Origin: Dickeya chrysanthemi NCPPB 402 | GTDB lineage: Bacteria > Pseudomonadota > Gammaproteobacteria > Enterobacterales > Enterobacteriaceae | NCBI RefSeq assembly: GCF_000406105.1 | Contig: NZ_CM001974.1 | Coordinates: 4,236,469-4,300,468, forward strand | Direction: 5' to 3' | DNA: 64,000 nt | Shown here: piece after piece, positions 54,423 to 63,985 of the stretch | How the letters are laid out: the number at the start of each line of letters is the position of its first letter | Numbering within the stretch: position 1 is the stretch's first letter | Program-made: the position numbers and the translations under genes | The notes under the pieces: generated by a model | What the model was told of the DNA's origin: nothing | Seen by the model: only the letters and a program-made list of their open reading frames with translations | The model's database searches: none

Positions 54423-54818
54423 TTATTTCGAATATTGCTCATCACTGACGTGCTCCAGCCATTCGACGACGCTGCCGTCAAGCGACTCGGCAATCGCGAT
54501 ATGCGTCATCGCAGTTTCTGCCGTTGCGCCGTGCCAATGTTTTGCCCCTTCAGGGATCCAGACGATATCCCCCGGATTGATCTCATTAACCTCTTTTCCC
54601 CACTCCTGAACCCAGCCCCGCCCCTGAATAACAATCAGCGTTTGCCCCAGCGGATGGGTGTGCCAGGCGGTACGCGCACCGGGTTCAAAGGTGACGGTCG
54701 CGCCGCCTACACGGGCAGGCTCCGTCGCCTGAAACGGTGCGTCAATGCGTACCTGACCGGTAAACCACGCTTCCGGGCCCTGCCGGGAAGGCTGCGAACC
54801 ATTACGAATAATCTTCAT
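54423..54818 (-). CDS. Cupin protein resembling Mn-dependent (R)-hydroxynitrile lyases
   Basis: A 131-aa single-domain cupin. Metal ligands fit the pattern H53, H55, Q59 (AWHTHPLGQ) and H94 (KHWHG), which as recalled matches in number and spacing the Granulicella hydroxynitrile lyase group. Second cupin motif is [17 protein letters not shown]. Residues A40 and V42 also agree, but the active-site Gln at 110 of that enzyme is Ala here. Many such cupins are annotated as carboxymuconolactone-decarboxylase-associated, so the true substrate is open. ATG at 54818 has GAGGA; the frame upstream to 54932 is unsupported. It is divergent from a LysR gene. Confidence 0.8.
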   Translation of the reverse strand: MKIIRNGSQPSRQGPEAWFTGQVRIDAPFQATEPARVGGATVTFEPGARTAWHTHPLGQTLIVIQGRGWVQEWGKEVNEINPGDIVWIPEGAKHWHGATAETAMTHIAIAESLDGSVVEWLEHVSDEQYSK

Positions 54819-55085
54819 TTTTTCCTCTACTTCCGGCCTGATTGCCGGCATTAACCTCAACAGAGCGATGGGATATGGCATAAAACCTGTGCGCCATAGG
54901 TCGCTATCAGTATGGTTGGCGCCAGCCAACATCGCCCTCGCCCATTGCCGGTACCCTCACCGGTGCAGAACGCTGATAAAAACCTATCGCGCCCGATAAC
55001 CAGTGACTAGACAAGGAAATCCGCATGGAGCTATGAGTTAAATTCATATATTTATTCAGTATAGTGTCACGCGTTGTGCCGTTAG

Positions 55086-55991
<906 letters not shown>

Positions 55992-56068
55992 TGACTGAAA
56001 CGAGGCGGTGCCCGTCTCGTTCACAGCAGTGCCGTTGCTTCGCCACTGCCACAGAATGCCGGGCGTGT

Positions 56069-57211
56069 TCAGCGGATATCCAGCTCGACCCATACTGCCG
56101 CGTGGTCCGAAGCGCCGGTATCCCAGGAAGTGACCGTCGGGAACGGCGTCACCGGTTCTGCGCCCTCTTTAGCGGCGATCTTATCAATGTTATAGATACC
56201 GCGTCGCTCGATGCCGCAGGTGACCTTCGCGCGATGTAGCGGCGTAGATATGAAGATATAGTCCAGTTGGTTTAATCGCTCCTGGGGTTTTCCGCCGGAG
56301 AAATAATAGGTATAACGCGCCGTTTCCGGCAGGGAAGGATCAATCGCCGGGTGTAAGTCAGGTATGGAAAACAACGGAGTCAGACTGTGCCAGGGATTAG
56401 CGGCATCCTCGTTCAGGTCGCCCATCACCACGACATACTCCTGCTGCAAATTGTACCCGCGCACAATCTCGGCAACGCGTTCCGCCTGAGCGAGCCGACG
56501 TTTGGCCGCCCGCTCGCGCTCTTCATCGTTACGGCCGTTCTGGCTTTTGAAATGATTACACAGCACATGCACCGGCTGCAGCAGGCCGACGTCTATCGTC
56601 ACCTCCAGGCAATCACGGCTGAACAGCGGAGTAAACGATGCGCTCGCATCAAAAATATGGGTACGCAACTGGGTAATGCGATGACGAGTCAGGCAGGCAA
56701 CATCGATACCGCGCGGATCGTTCGGGCTATCGATCATGACATACTGAGCAAACACCTGATCCGCCAGAATCTGCCGATTGAAATCACGCAGCACCGCCAT
56801 ATTCTCCACCTCGACTGCGCACAGAATATCGGCTTTCAGCGCCTTGATGACCAACCCGGTATTTTGCCGCTGCTGATCGCCAAAGGGTTCGGCACGAAAA
56901 ACCAGCTCGCCCAGCCAGTCACGTCGCCCACGGCAACTCTTGTTAATCCGAAATCCGGTCTTGCCCGCTTCGTTTTTCCAGCTTCCCAGCGAGCCGCCGT
57001 CAACCCGCAAGTCGATATACGGCTGGAGATTGCTGGTCAGGGTAAAAACCCGGTCTTTCAGGACATCGTCATACTTATCATCATCCAGCAGCGTTTGTAA
57101 CTGGCGAACCTTCTCCAGTAATTCACTGCTTTGTTGCGGGTCAGGCAGGTTAAGAATCGCAGTACGGTGAAACAAGTTTTCAACGTTATAGCTGGCAAGT
57201 CTGAGCTTCAT
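56069..57211 (-). CDS. Endonuclease/exonuclease/phosphatase-fold protein
   Basis: A 380-aa DNase I-like (EEP) domain protein. Metal and catalytic motifs are present in order: ASYNVENLF (Asn, about 7-15), a Glu in ILCAVEVENMAV (about 129-140), VCNHFKSQNG, MGDLNEDAANPWHS and SDHAAVWVEL at the C-terminus. There is no signal peptide. Substrate may be nucleic acid, a phosphoester or a lipid head group and cannot be told from sequence. GAGGAGGAG gives a strong ribosome site. It is convergent with the LysR gene and is monocistronic. Confidence 0.85.
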   Translation of the reverse strand: MKLRLASYNVENLFHRTAILNLPDPQQSSELLEKVRQLQTLLDDDKYDDVLKDRVFTLTSNLQPYIDLRVDGGSLGSWKNEAGKTGFRINKSCRGRRDWLGELVFRAEPFGDQQRQNTGLVIKALKADILCAVEVENMAVLRDFNRQILADQVFAQYVMIDSPNDPRGIDVACLTRHRITQLRTHIFDASASFTPLFSRDCLEVTIDVGLLQPVHVLCNHFKSQNGRNDEERERAAKRRLAQAERVAEIVRGYNLQQEYVVVMGDLNEDAANPWHSLTPLFSIPDLHPAIDPSLPETARYTYYFSGGKPQERLNQLDYIFISTPLHRAKVTCGIERRGIYNIDKIAAKEGAEPVTPFPTVTSWDTGASDHAAVWVELDIR

Positions 57212-57461
57212 GGCTCCTCCTCAGGCGACAGGCTATGGCGGGAAATAACTAGTTACGGGACACCCTCTAGTCTGGCTACCGATTGTTACCACCGTATATC
57301 ACACTGTCCCGCGATGCTCATTGGTAAAAAATACCGGCGCTCACTATATTCATAGCAGATATAAGCCATGTCGTTATGGACTTGGCAAACATCATGACAT
57401 CACGTAAATTCGCAGCATTTCTGACTCACAACGGCAACAGCCATCTCTGGCAGGAACAATG

Positions 57462-58232
57462 ATGAAAAAATCTCGCTTAGCATTACTGACCGGCGCCTTA
57501 CTGGTTACCAGCGTACTGGCTCATGCACAGGACGATCTCAGCGCCATCAAGGCAGCCGGTGTGATTAAATTCGGCACTGAAGGCACTTACGCGCCTTATA
57601 CCTACCATGATGCCTCCGGCAAACTGGTCGGGTTCGATGTAGATGTCGGCCGCGCGGTGGCGGAAAAACTGGGTGTGAAAGCTGAGTTCGTCGAAGGCCG
57701 TTGGGACGGGTTGATCGCCGGCGTAGACGCCAAACGCTATGATGCCGTCATCAACCAGGTGGGCGTGACCAAAGAGCGTCAGGCAAAGTATGACTTTTCC
57801 AACCCGTATATCGATGCCAAATCGGTATTGATCGTACGTAGCGATAACACCAGCATCAAATCGTTCAACGACCTGAAAGGCCACAAATCCGCTCAGAGCC
57901 TGACCAGCAACTACTCCAAGCTGGCTACCAGCTACGGTGCGGAGATCGTGCCGACCGACGGCTTCAACCAGTCGCTGGAGCTGGTGCTGAGCGGCCGTGC
58001 CGAAGCCACCCTGAACGATAACCTGTCGTTCCTGGACTTCAAAAAACACAAACCTGACGCCAAGGTAAAAGTGGTTGCTACCGCTGAAAGCGGCGATCCG
58101 TCGGCCATTCTGGTACGTAAGAACCAGCCGCAACTGGTTGACGCGCTGAACAAAGCGTTGGATCAAATCAAAGCCGACGGCACCTATAAGACGATTTCTG
58201 TGCGATACTTTGGACAAGACGTTTCCAAATAA
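57462..58232 (+). CDS. Cystine/polar amino-acid ABC transporter substrate-binding protein (TcyA-like)
   Basis: A 256-aa periplasmic binding protein (SBP family 3). The signal peptide is residues 1-22 (MKKSRLALLTGALLVTSVLA, cut near AHA-Q). The mature part contains FGTEGTYAPYTYHDASGKL, SAQSLTSNYSKLATSYGAEI and the end RYFGQDVSK, which strongly resemble the cystine-binding TcyA group. A second ATG one codon upstream (57459) is possible; the one chosen has better spacing from AGGA. A matching permease follows, but no ATPase gene is adjacent. Confidence 0.85.
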   Translation: MKKSRLALLTGALLVTSVLAHAQDDLSAIKAAGVIKFGTEGTYAPYTYHDASGKLVGFDVDVGRAVAEKLGVKAEFVEGRWDGLIAGVDAKRYDAVINQVGVTKERQAKYDFSNPYIDAKSVLIVRSDNTSIKSFNDLKGHKSAQSLTSNYSKLATSYGAEIVPTDGFNQSLELVLSGRAEATLNDNLSFLDFKKHKPDAKVKVVATAESGDPSAILVRKNQPQLVDALNKALDQIKADGTYKTISVRYFGQDVSK

Positions 58233-58259
58233 TGCATTGATATCGGAGCTATTGTAGAT

Positions 58260-58925
58260 ATGCCATCATGGCTACAACTTATGGCAGACTCCTTCTGGAG
58301 TCTGCTTTCCGCCGGACTGACCTTCACCGTTCCTCTCGCGATTCTTTCCTTTGCTCTTGGGCTGATGATCGGCGTACTGGTGGCGTTATTGCGCCTGTAT
58401 GGCCCCAAACCGCTGAAAAAGATCTGCGACTTTTACGTGTGGATGATTCGCGGTACACCGCTGCTGGTCCAGCTATTTCTGATTTTCTATGGCTTGCCTA
58501 ACGCCGGTATTACGCTGGATGCCTTCCCGGCGGCACTGATTGGATTTAGCCTGAACGTCGGTGCGTACAGTTCGGAAATCGTACGCGGCGCTATTCTTTC
58601 CGTCCCTAAAGGCCAGTGGAACGCCGCCTATTCGCTCGGCATGAGCGGCGCGCAGGCTATTCGCTGGGTGATCGTACCGCAATCCGTTTTTGTCTCGTTG
58701 CCGCCGCTGGCGAATACCTTTATTTCACTGGTCAAGGACACCTCGCTGGCCGCCGTCATCACCGTGCCTGAAATGTTTCTGGCGGCGCAACGCATCGTAT
58801 CGGTCACTTATGAACCACTGATCCTGTACATCGAAGCCGCACTCATCTACCTGATGTTCAGCACCGTGCTGAGCAAACTACAGGCGCGACTGGAAAAATA
58901 CTACCAGCGCCACACGGTACATTGA
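58260..58925 (+). CDS. Amino-acid ABC transporter permease (TcyB-like)
   Basis: A 221-aa permease of the His/Glu/cystine group with about five membrane spans. The EAA loop is KGQWNAAYSLGMSGAQAIRWVIVPQSVF (about 119-146), the site that contacts an ATPase. MIRGTPLLVQLFLIFYGLP (about 62-80) is the family N-terminal signature. It lies 27 bp after the binding protein. A terminator follows, and the next gene begins a different transporter. Its ATPase must be encoded elsewhere or shared (inference). Confidence 0.88.
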   Translation: MPSWLQLMADSFWSLLSAGLTFTVPLAILSFALGLMIGVLVALLRLYGPKPLKKICDFYVWMIRGTPLLVQLFLIFYGLPNAGITLDAFPAALIGFSLNVGAYSSEIVRGAILSVPKGQWNAAYSLGMSGAQAIRWVIVPQSVFVSLPPLANTFISLVKDTSLAAVITVPEMFLAAQRIVSVTYEPLILYIEAALIYLMFSTVLSKLQARLEKYYQRHTVH

Positions 58926-58953
58926 TGACCGGTCGACAGACCAGATAACCGGC

Positions 58954-58984
58954 AGGCAGACTAGTCCGAATGGTCTGCCTTCTT
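58954..58984 (+). terminator. Terminator of the TcyAB-like genes
   Basis: An 8-bp stem AGGCAGAC / GTCTGCCT with an 11-nt loop is followed by TCTTAC, about 30 bp past the permease stop. The U-run is short. Confidence 0.6.
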
Positions 58985-59155
58985 ACATTCCTTCCGGATT
59001 AATCCCCCCGAAAACCCTGCTGTACCGCCGTTATTGGCTTTACAAGGCTGCTACCGCTCACCGGAACGCGCTGCACTAAAACAGATAGCGCCGCCGCTGG
59101 TCATTACTCTCCTTGAGGCAGCATCAACGCATTAACCGCCGTTTTTTACCTGAGT

Positions 59156-59172
59156 TGCACCAAATTGGATCA
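59156..59172 (+). promoter_or_regulatory. NtrC-like binding site 1 upstream of aapJ
   Basis: TGCACCAAATTGGATCA matches the NtrC consensus TGCACC-N4-TGGTGCA at 11 of 13 fixed positions. Its centre (59164) is about 160 bp before the predicted start site, the normal enhancer distance. Confidence 0.65.
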
Positions 59173-59185
59173 ACCGAATAACAAT

Positions 59186-59202
59186 CACGCCATTTTGGTG
59201 CG
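59186..59202 (+). promoter_or_regulatory. NtrC-like binding site 2 upstream of aapJ
   Basis: CACGCCATTTTGGTGCG has a strong right half (TGGTGC) and a weak left half. Its centre (59194) is 30 bp, about three helical turns, from site 1, so both sites face the same side of DNA as in known NtrC enhancers. Confidence 0.55.
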
Positions 59203-59298
59203 CCCTATGCCTTTGCTTTATCCCGCTATACCCCTCATTTATCCCGATTTACTACGCAGGCGATTTAGTTTCCTGCCTGTATCGCTGTGATCACAAGC

Positions 59299-59314
59299 TG
59301 GCATCGTTTTTGCT
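59299..59314 (+). promoter_or_regulatory. Sigma-54 promoter of the aap operon
   Basis: TGGCATCGTTTTTGCT matches the -24/-12 consensus TGGCAC-N5-TTGCA/T at all but one fixed position, with exact GG to GC spacing. Transcription should begin near 59325, about 110 nt before aapJ. rpoN lies in the same window. Confidence 0.8.
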
Positions 59315-59433
59315 TTCTTAACATGACGGTGTCCGGCATACAGCGCCGAAGTCACCCATCGACAGACAGAGCAGGCGCGGCCATGACTGCGCCAACACAC
59401 AACAGCACATTACTATTACATTAGGCACATACG

Positions 59434-60465
59434 ATGATTATGAAAAAAGTGATTATGTCTACGCTGGTTGCCAGCGCTTCACTGTTTGCCTTCATCAACC
59501 AGGCACACGCGGGCGCAACCCTTGATGCCATTCAAAAGAAAGGGTTCGTGCAGTGCGGTATCAGCGATGGACTTCCTGGTTTCTCGTATGCCGATGCCAA
59601 CGGCAAATACTCCGGTATCGACGTTGACGTCTGCCGTGGTGTCGCTGCAGCCATTTTTGGCGATGCCAACAAAGTCAAATACACCCCGCTGACCGCCAAA
59701 GAGCGTTTCACCGCGCTGCAATCCGGCGAAGTGGACTTGCTGTCCCGTAACACTACCTGGACTTCCTCTCGCGATGGCGGTATGGGCCTGCTGTTCACAG
59801 GCGTGACCTACTACGACGGTATCGGCTTCCTGACTCACAACAAAGCCGGGCTGAAAAGCGCTAAAGAGCTGGACGGCGCAACCGTTTGTATCCAGGCCGG
59901 CACCGACACCGAGCTGAACGTAGCCGACTACTTCAAGACCCACAACATGAAGTACACCCCGGTGACCTTCGACCGCTCCGACGAAAGCGCTAAAGCGCTG
60001 GATTCCGGCCGCTGCGATACGTTGGCTTCCGACCAGTCTCAGCTGTATGCCCTGCGCATCAAGCTGGGCAAACCGGCCGATTTCGTGGTACTGCCGGAAG
60101 TGATCTCTAAAGAACCGTTGGGCCCGGTAGTACGCCGCGGCGACGAAGATTGGTTCGCGATTGTCCGCTGGACACTGTTTGCCATGCTGAATGCCGAAGA
60201 GATGGGCATCACCTCTCAGAACGTCGATCAGATGGCAGCCAAGCCAGCCACCCCGGATATGGCGCACCTGTTGGGTAAAGAAGGCAACTTCGGTAAAGAT
60301 CTGAAACTGCCGGCTGACTGGGCGTTCAAAATCGTCAAACAGGTAGGCAACTACGGCGAAGTATTTGAGCGCAACGTCGGTCAGGGCAGCGAGCTGAAAA
60401 TCAAGCGCGGCCTGAACGAACTGTGGAATAAAGGCGGCATCCAGTACGCTCCTACCGTTCGCTAA
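59434..60465 (+). CDS. aapJ: General L-amino-acid ABC transporter substrate-binding protein (AapJ/YhdW)
   Basis: AapJ (343 aa) is the periplasmic binding protein of the broad-range L-amino-acid system. The signal peptide is about residues 1-26 (ending QAHA-G). Family signatures are GFVQCGISDGLPGFSYADANG, SGIDVDVCRGVAAAIFGD and QAGTDTELNVADYF. The closest named relative is YhdW of E. coli. A second ATG two codons in (59440) would give 341 aa as in YhdW; the first is kept because AGG is at better spacing. It is the first gene of aapJQMP, under a likely sigma-54/NtrC promoter. Confidence 0.93.
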   Translation: MIMKKVIMSTLVASASLFAFINQAHAGATLDAIQKKGFVQCGISDGLPGFSYADANGKYSGIDVDVCRGVAAAIFGDANKVKYTPLTAKERFTALQSGEVDLLSRNTTWTSSRDGGMGLLFTGVTYYDGIGFLTHNKAGLKSAKELDGATVCIQAGTDTELNVADYFKTHNMKYTPVTFDRSDESAKALDSGRCDTLASDQSQLYALRIKLGKPADFVVLPEVISKEPLGPVVRRGDEDWFAIVRWTLFAMLNAEEMGITSQNVDQMAAKPATPDMAHLLGKEGNFGKDLKLPADWAFKIVKQVGNYGEVFERNVGQGSELKIKRGLNELWNKGGIQYAPTVR

Positions 60466-60537
60466 TCCCTGATGCTAAAACGGGCACGCGCTGCGAACCA
60501 GCCGTGCCCTTGCTTTATCTGTCACTGAGGCTCCAAC

Positions 60538-61716
60538 ATGCTGCAACGCCCAACCGTGAAAGGTGATTTATCACTGACTAATCCAGCGGTGCGCGCCTGG
60601 TTGTACCAAATTCTGGCGGTCGTTATCGTTGTGACTACCGTCGGCTACCTGCTGCACAACACGGTAACGAATCTGGCACAGCGCGGGATTACGTCAGGCT
60701 TTGCCTTTCTGAATAACAGTGCCGGTTTCGGTATTGTTCAACACCTGATTGACTATGAACAAGGCGATACTTACGCCCGCGTTTTTGTCGTCGGCTTGCT
60801 GAACACGCTGCTGGTGTCGGCTATCTGTATTATCTGCGCCTCGCTGCTGGGGTTTATCGTCGGTCTGTCCCGGTTGTCTGATAACTGGCTACTGCGTAAG
60901 CTATCAACAATTTACATCGAAACGTTTCGTAATATTCCGCCGTTACTACAAATCTTCTTTTGGTATTTCGCGGTATTACGCAACCTACCCGGCCCTCGTC
61001 AGGCTGTGAACGCGTTCGATACCTTTTTCCTGAGTAACCGGGGGTTATATATTCCGGCCGCCGAGTTCGGACCGGGAGCGCTACCGTCTTTCCTCGCGCT
61101 GCTCATCACGCTGGGATGTGCCGTCGCGTTGCATCGCCGCAATAAACGCTACCATGAGTTGACTGGTCAGCAGCGTCGTTATTGGCCTATTCCGCTGGTA
61201 ATGCTGATAGTCCTGTTGGGGCTGTCTCATTTGATCTTTGGCCAGGCACTGCATGGGGATTTTCCGGTACTGAAAGGATTTAACTTTAACGGCGGCCTGG
61301 TACTGATCCCCGAACTGGCAGCGCTGGCGCTGGCATTATCGGTATATACCTCGTCGTTTATCGCCGAGATCATTCGTTCCGGTATCCAATCCGTTTCCCA
61401 CGGACAACATGAAGCGGCGTTGTCGTTGGGCCTGCCCAAGCCGGTTACGCTGCGTAAGGTTATTCTGCCGCAGGCGCTGCGCGTGATTATTCCGCCCTTG
61501 ACCAGTCAGTACCTAAACGTGGTGAAAAACTCTTCACTGGCCGCCGCAATTGGCTATCCCGATATGGTGTCGCTATTTGCAGGCACGGTGCTGAATCAGA
61601 CCGGCCAATCGATTGAAACCATCGCCATTACCATGTCGGTTTACCTGATTATCAGCCTGCTGATCTCATTACTGATGAACATCTATAACCGGAAAATCGC
61701 CTTAATTGAGCGTTAA
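60538..61716 (+). CDS. aapQ: General L-amino-acid ABC transporter permease (AapQ/YhdX)
   Basis: AapQ (392 aa) is one of two permeases of the transporter. It has about eight membrane spans with an extended periplasmic/cytoplasmic insert between the conserved halves. N-terminal family motif YIETFRNIPPLLQIFFWYFAVL is at about 129-150. The EAA loop VSHGQHEAALSLGLPKPVTLRKVILPQALRV is at about 285-315. GAGG precedes the ATG. It lies 72 bp after aapJ and 9 bp before aapM. Confidence 0.93.
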   Translation: MLQRPTVKGDLSLTNPAVRAWLYQILAVVIVVTTVGYLLHNTVTNLAQRGITSGFAFLNNSAGFGIVQHLIDYEQGDTYARVFVVGLLNTLLVSAICIICASLLGFIVGLSRLSDNWLLRKLSTIYIETFRNIPPLLQIFFWYFAVLRNLPGPRQAVNAFDTFFLSNRGLYIPAAEFGPGALPSFLALLITLGCAVALHRRNKRYHELTGQQRRYWPIPLVMLIVLLGLSHLIFGQALHGDFPVLKGFNFNGGLVLIPELAALALALSVYTSSFIAEIIRSGIQSVSHGQHEAALSLGLPKPVTLRKVILPQALRVIIPPLTSQYLNVVKNSSLAAAIGYPDMVSLFAGTVLNQTGQSIETIAITMSVYLIISLLISLLMNIYNRKIALIER

Positions 61717-61725
61717 AGGAACAGG

Positions 61726-62820
61726 ATGACTATGACGACACACACTCCATCCCATCCGACGCCCATTAACTATGCCATCACCTGGGCGCGGCGGAACCTG
61801 TTCTCCAGCATATCCAACAGCATCTTAACGTTGGTTTGCTTATGGCTACTGTGGACGCTGATCCCACCATTGCTGAATTGGGCCATCATAAAAGCCAGCT
61901 GGACAGGCTCAACACGATCGGATTGCACCAGTGACGGCGCGTGCTGGGTATTCGTTCACGCCCGTTTCGAACAATTCATGTACGGGTTGTATCCACGGGA
62001 AGAACTCTGGCGCATCAACTTCGCACTGGTGCTGGCGCTGATCAGCATTCTGCCGATGTTCTGGCGCAACATACCGCGTCGCGGCCGTTATATCGCCATC
62101 TGGTGTATCGTCTATCCGTTGATCGCCTGGTGGTTGCTGTTCGGTGGCTTTGGCGGTCTGACCCGCGTGGAAACACGCCAGTGGGGCGGCCTGACGCTAA
62201 CCATCATTATCGCGGCCATCGGCATCGCCGGTGCGTTGCCGTTGGGGATCCTGCTGGCGCTGGGACGCCGCTCCAACATGCCGGTACTTCGTGCGCTATG
62301 CGTGATTTTTATCGAGTTCTGGCGTGGCGTACCGCTGATTACAGTGTTGTTTATGTCCTCCGTGATGTTGCCGCTATTCCTGACGGAAGGCACCAATATC
62401 GACAAGCTGCTGCGCGCGTTGGTTGGGGTCATCCTGTTCCAGTCGGCGTATGTGGCGGAAGTGGTGCGCGGCGGCTTGCAAGCATTGCCAAAAGGGCAAT
62501 ATGAAGCGTCGCAGTCTCTGGCTCTGGGTTACTGGCGCATGCAAGGATTGGTGATTCTGCCTCAGGCGCTGAAAATGGTGATCCCCGGCCTGGTCAACAC
62601 CATTATCGCCCTGTTCAAGGACACCAGTCTGGTGATCATCATCGGCCTGTTCGACCTGTTTAGCAGTATCCAGCAGGCAACGGTTGATCCAGCCTGGCTG
62701 GGTATGTCCACAGAAGGCTATGTCTTTGCCGCCATTATCTATTGGATCTTCTGCTTTAGCATGTCGCGCTATAGCCAGCACTTAGAAAAACGTTTTGATA
62801 CTGGACATAAGTCCCATTGA
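61726..62820 (+). CDS. aapM: General L-amino-acid ABC transporter permease (AapM/YhdY)
   Basis: AapM (364 aa) is the second permease. About eight membrane spans are visible, with [26 protein letters not shown] at about 195-220. The EAA loop [35 protein letters not shown] is at about 254-288. It is less like aapQ in the N-terminal third, which carries a short Cys-containing periplasmic segment ([12 protein letters not shown]). AAAGGAACAGG precedes the ATG. Confidence 0.93.
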   Translation: MTMTTHTPSHPTPINYAITWARRNLFSSISNSILTLVCLWLLWTLIPPLLNWAIIKASWTGSTRSDCTSDGACWVFVHARFEQFMYGLYPREELWRINFALVLALISILPMFWRNIPRRGRYIAIWCIVYPLIAWWLLFGGFGGLTRVETRQWGGLTLTIIIAAIGIAGALPLGILLALGRRSNMPVLRALCVIFIEFWRGVPLITVLFMSSVMLPLFLTEGTNIDKLLRALVGVILFQSAYVAEVVRGGLQALPKGQYEASQSLALGYWRMQGLVILPQALKMVIPGLVNTIIALFKDTSLVIIIGLFDLFSSIQQATVDPAWLGMSTEGYVFAAIIYWIFCFSMSRYSQHLEKRFDTGHKSH

Positions 62821-62828
62821 GGTTATCC

Positions 62829-63590
62829 ATGAACCAGGACACATTAGCATCTTCTTCCGACTACATGATCACGCTGGAAAGTGTGAATAAGTGGTATGGG
62901 CAGTTCCATGTACTGAAAGACATCAACCTGCAAGTTAAGCAAGGCGAGCGTATTGTGTTATGTGGGCCGTCAGGCTCCGGTAAATCAACCACGATCCGCT
63001 GCATCAATCACCTGGAAGAACATCAGCAGGGTCGTATCGTGGTTGATGGCATTGAGCTTAATCATGACAGCCGCAACATCGAAAAAATCAGAACCGAAGT
63101 CGGTATGGTGTTCCAGCACTTCAACCTGTTCCCGCATCTTACGGTTCTGCAAAACTGCACGCTGGCGCCTAGCTGGGTGCGTAACATGCCGAAAAAAGAA
63201 GCGGAAGCATTGGCAATGCATTATCTGGAGCGAGTCCGTATCGCCGCCCACGCCCACAAATACCCAGGCCAGCTTTCCGGTGGCCAGCAGCAGCGTGTCG
63301 CGATTGCCCGCTCACTGTGCATGAAGCCGAAAATTATGTTGTTTGACGAACCGACATCGGCGTTGGATCCAGAGATGGTGAAAGAGGTGCTGGATACCAT
63401 GCTGGGTCTGGCGGAAGATGGTATGACCATGCTGTGTGTAACCCATGAAATGGGTTTCGCCCGCACTGTTGCCAACCGGGTGATCTTTATGGATCAGGGT
63501 GAGATCGTCGAACAGGCGCCGCCGGATATTTTCTTCAGCAGCCCACGTTCAGAGCGTACGCAAACGTTTCTGGCGCAAATTCTGCATTAA
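62829..63590 (+). CDS. aapP: General L-amino-acid ABC transporter ATPase (AapP/YhdZ)
   Basis: AapP (253 aa) energises the AapJQMP importer. Walker [10 protein letters not shown] is at about 46-54, the Q-loop at [11 protein letters not shown], the signature [15 protein letters not shown] near 150-164 and Walker [15 protein letters not shown] near 170-183. The switch His is in CVTHEMGF. The ATG at 62829 with GAGG is chosen; four upstream codons overlap aapM. It is the only ABC ATPase in this amino-acid transporter cluster, so it might also serve the TcyAB-like pair (inference). A terminator follows. Confidence 0.95.
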   Translation: MNQDTLASSSDYMITLESVNKWYGQFHVLKDINLQVKQGERIVLCGPSGSGKSTTIRCINHLEEHQQGRIVVDGIELNHDSRNIEKIRTEVGMVFQHFNLFPHLTVLQNCTLAPSWVRNMPKKEAEALAMHYLERVRIAAHAHKYPGQLSGGQQQRVAIARSLCMKPKIMLFDEPTSALDPEMVKEVLDTMLGLAEDGMTMLCVTHEMGFARTVANRVIFMDQGEIVEQAPPDIFFSSPRSERTQTFLAQILH

Positions 63591-63609
63591 ACACATCCAA
63601 TGTTTCTAC

Positions 63610-63633
63610 AGCCCGCTAATTGCGGGCTTTTTT
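63610..63633 (+). terminator. Terminator of the aap operon
   Basis: GCCCGC pairs with GCGGGC around a 5-nt loop (TAATT) and is followed by six U residues, about 20 bp past aapP. Confidence 0.85.
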
Positions 63634-63699
63634 ACGTCCATAATACTTTTTCCAACATCAACATAAGAATAACGGCATCACAATACTCGCTGGGCATTA

Positions 63700-63921
63700 A
63701 TGACAGAGACACCAGAACCACAAGAACCCGTCGATAAAATCCTGCTTTACCGCCACCGGCCCGGACATCATCAGGAGCCGGACATCGATGCCTGCACGCT
63801 GGCCGTGGCCAGCGACAGACCGTTGACGCTCGCCCTGCCCTGTCTGGACCTCAATCAGCCGGCACAGATTGCCGCCTTTATCCGCGACTGGCTGCACCGC
63901 AGCACCGGTGCCGGAGGCTGA
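63700..63921 (+). CDS. Hypothetical protein, 73 aa
   Basis: A 73-codon frame (MTETPEPQEPVDKILLYRHR...) not recognised. The N-terminus is acidic and Pro-rich, the middle has a mixed hydrophobic pattern (LAVASDRPLTLALPCLDLNQ) and the C-terminus an amphipathic stretch (AAFIRDWLHRS). There is no signal peptide or membrane helix. The ribosome site is weak. A frame on the other strand overlaps it fully, so coding is uncertain. It lies after the aap terminator and before another probable gene start at the edge of the window. Confidence 0.4.
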   Translation: MTETPEPQEPVDKILLYRHRPGHHQEPDIDACTLAVASDRPLTLALPCLDLNQPAQIAAFIRDWLHRSTGAGG

Positions 63922-63985
63922 GAGGCTGGGGGAATGTAGAAAATGTGGATGCGGGAACTGTCGCGGCCGCGGCATGCCGCCACCG

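Larger units (their letters stand above)
58926..59433 (+). other. 508-bp nitrogen-control region upstream of the aap operon
   Basis: No gene is visible. The region opens with the terminator of the preceding permease gene (58954-58984). It then holds two NtrC-like sites (59156-59172 and 59186-59202), a pair of TTTATCCCG direct repeats 21 bp apart (59217-59225 and 59238-59246), an ATA-N9-TAT pattern (59228-59242) and a sigma-54 promoter (59299-59314). A leader of about 110 nt follows to aapJ. Confidence 0.7.

Noticed and set aside
59286..59295. TGTGATCACA palindrome as a CRP site near the aap promoter
   Set aside because: The two half-sites abut with no 6-bp spacer, so it does not fit CRP geometry.
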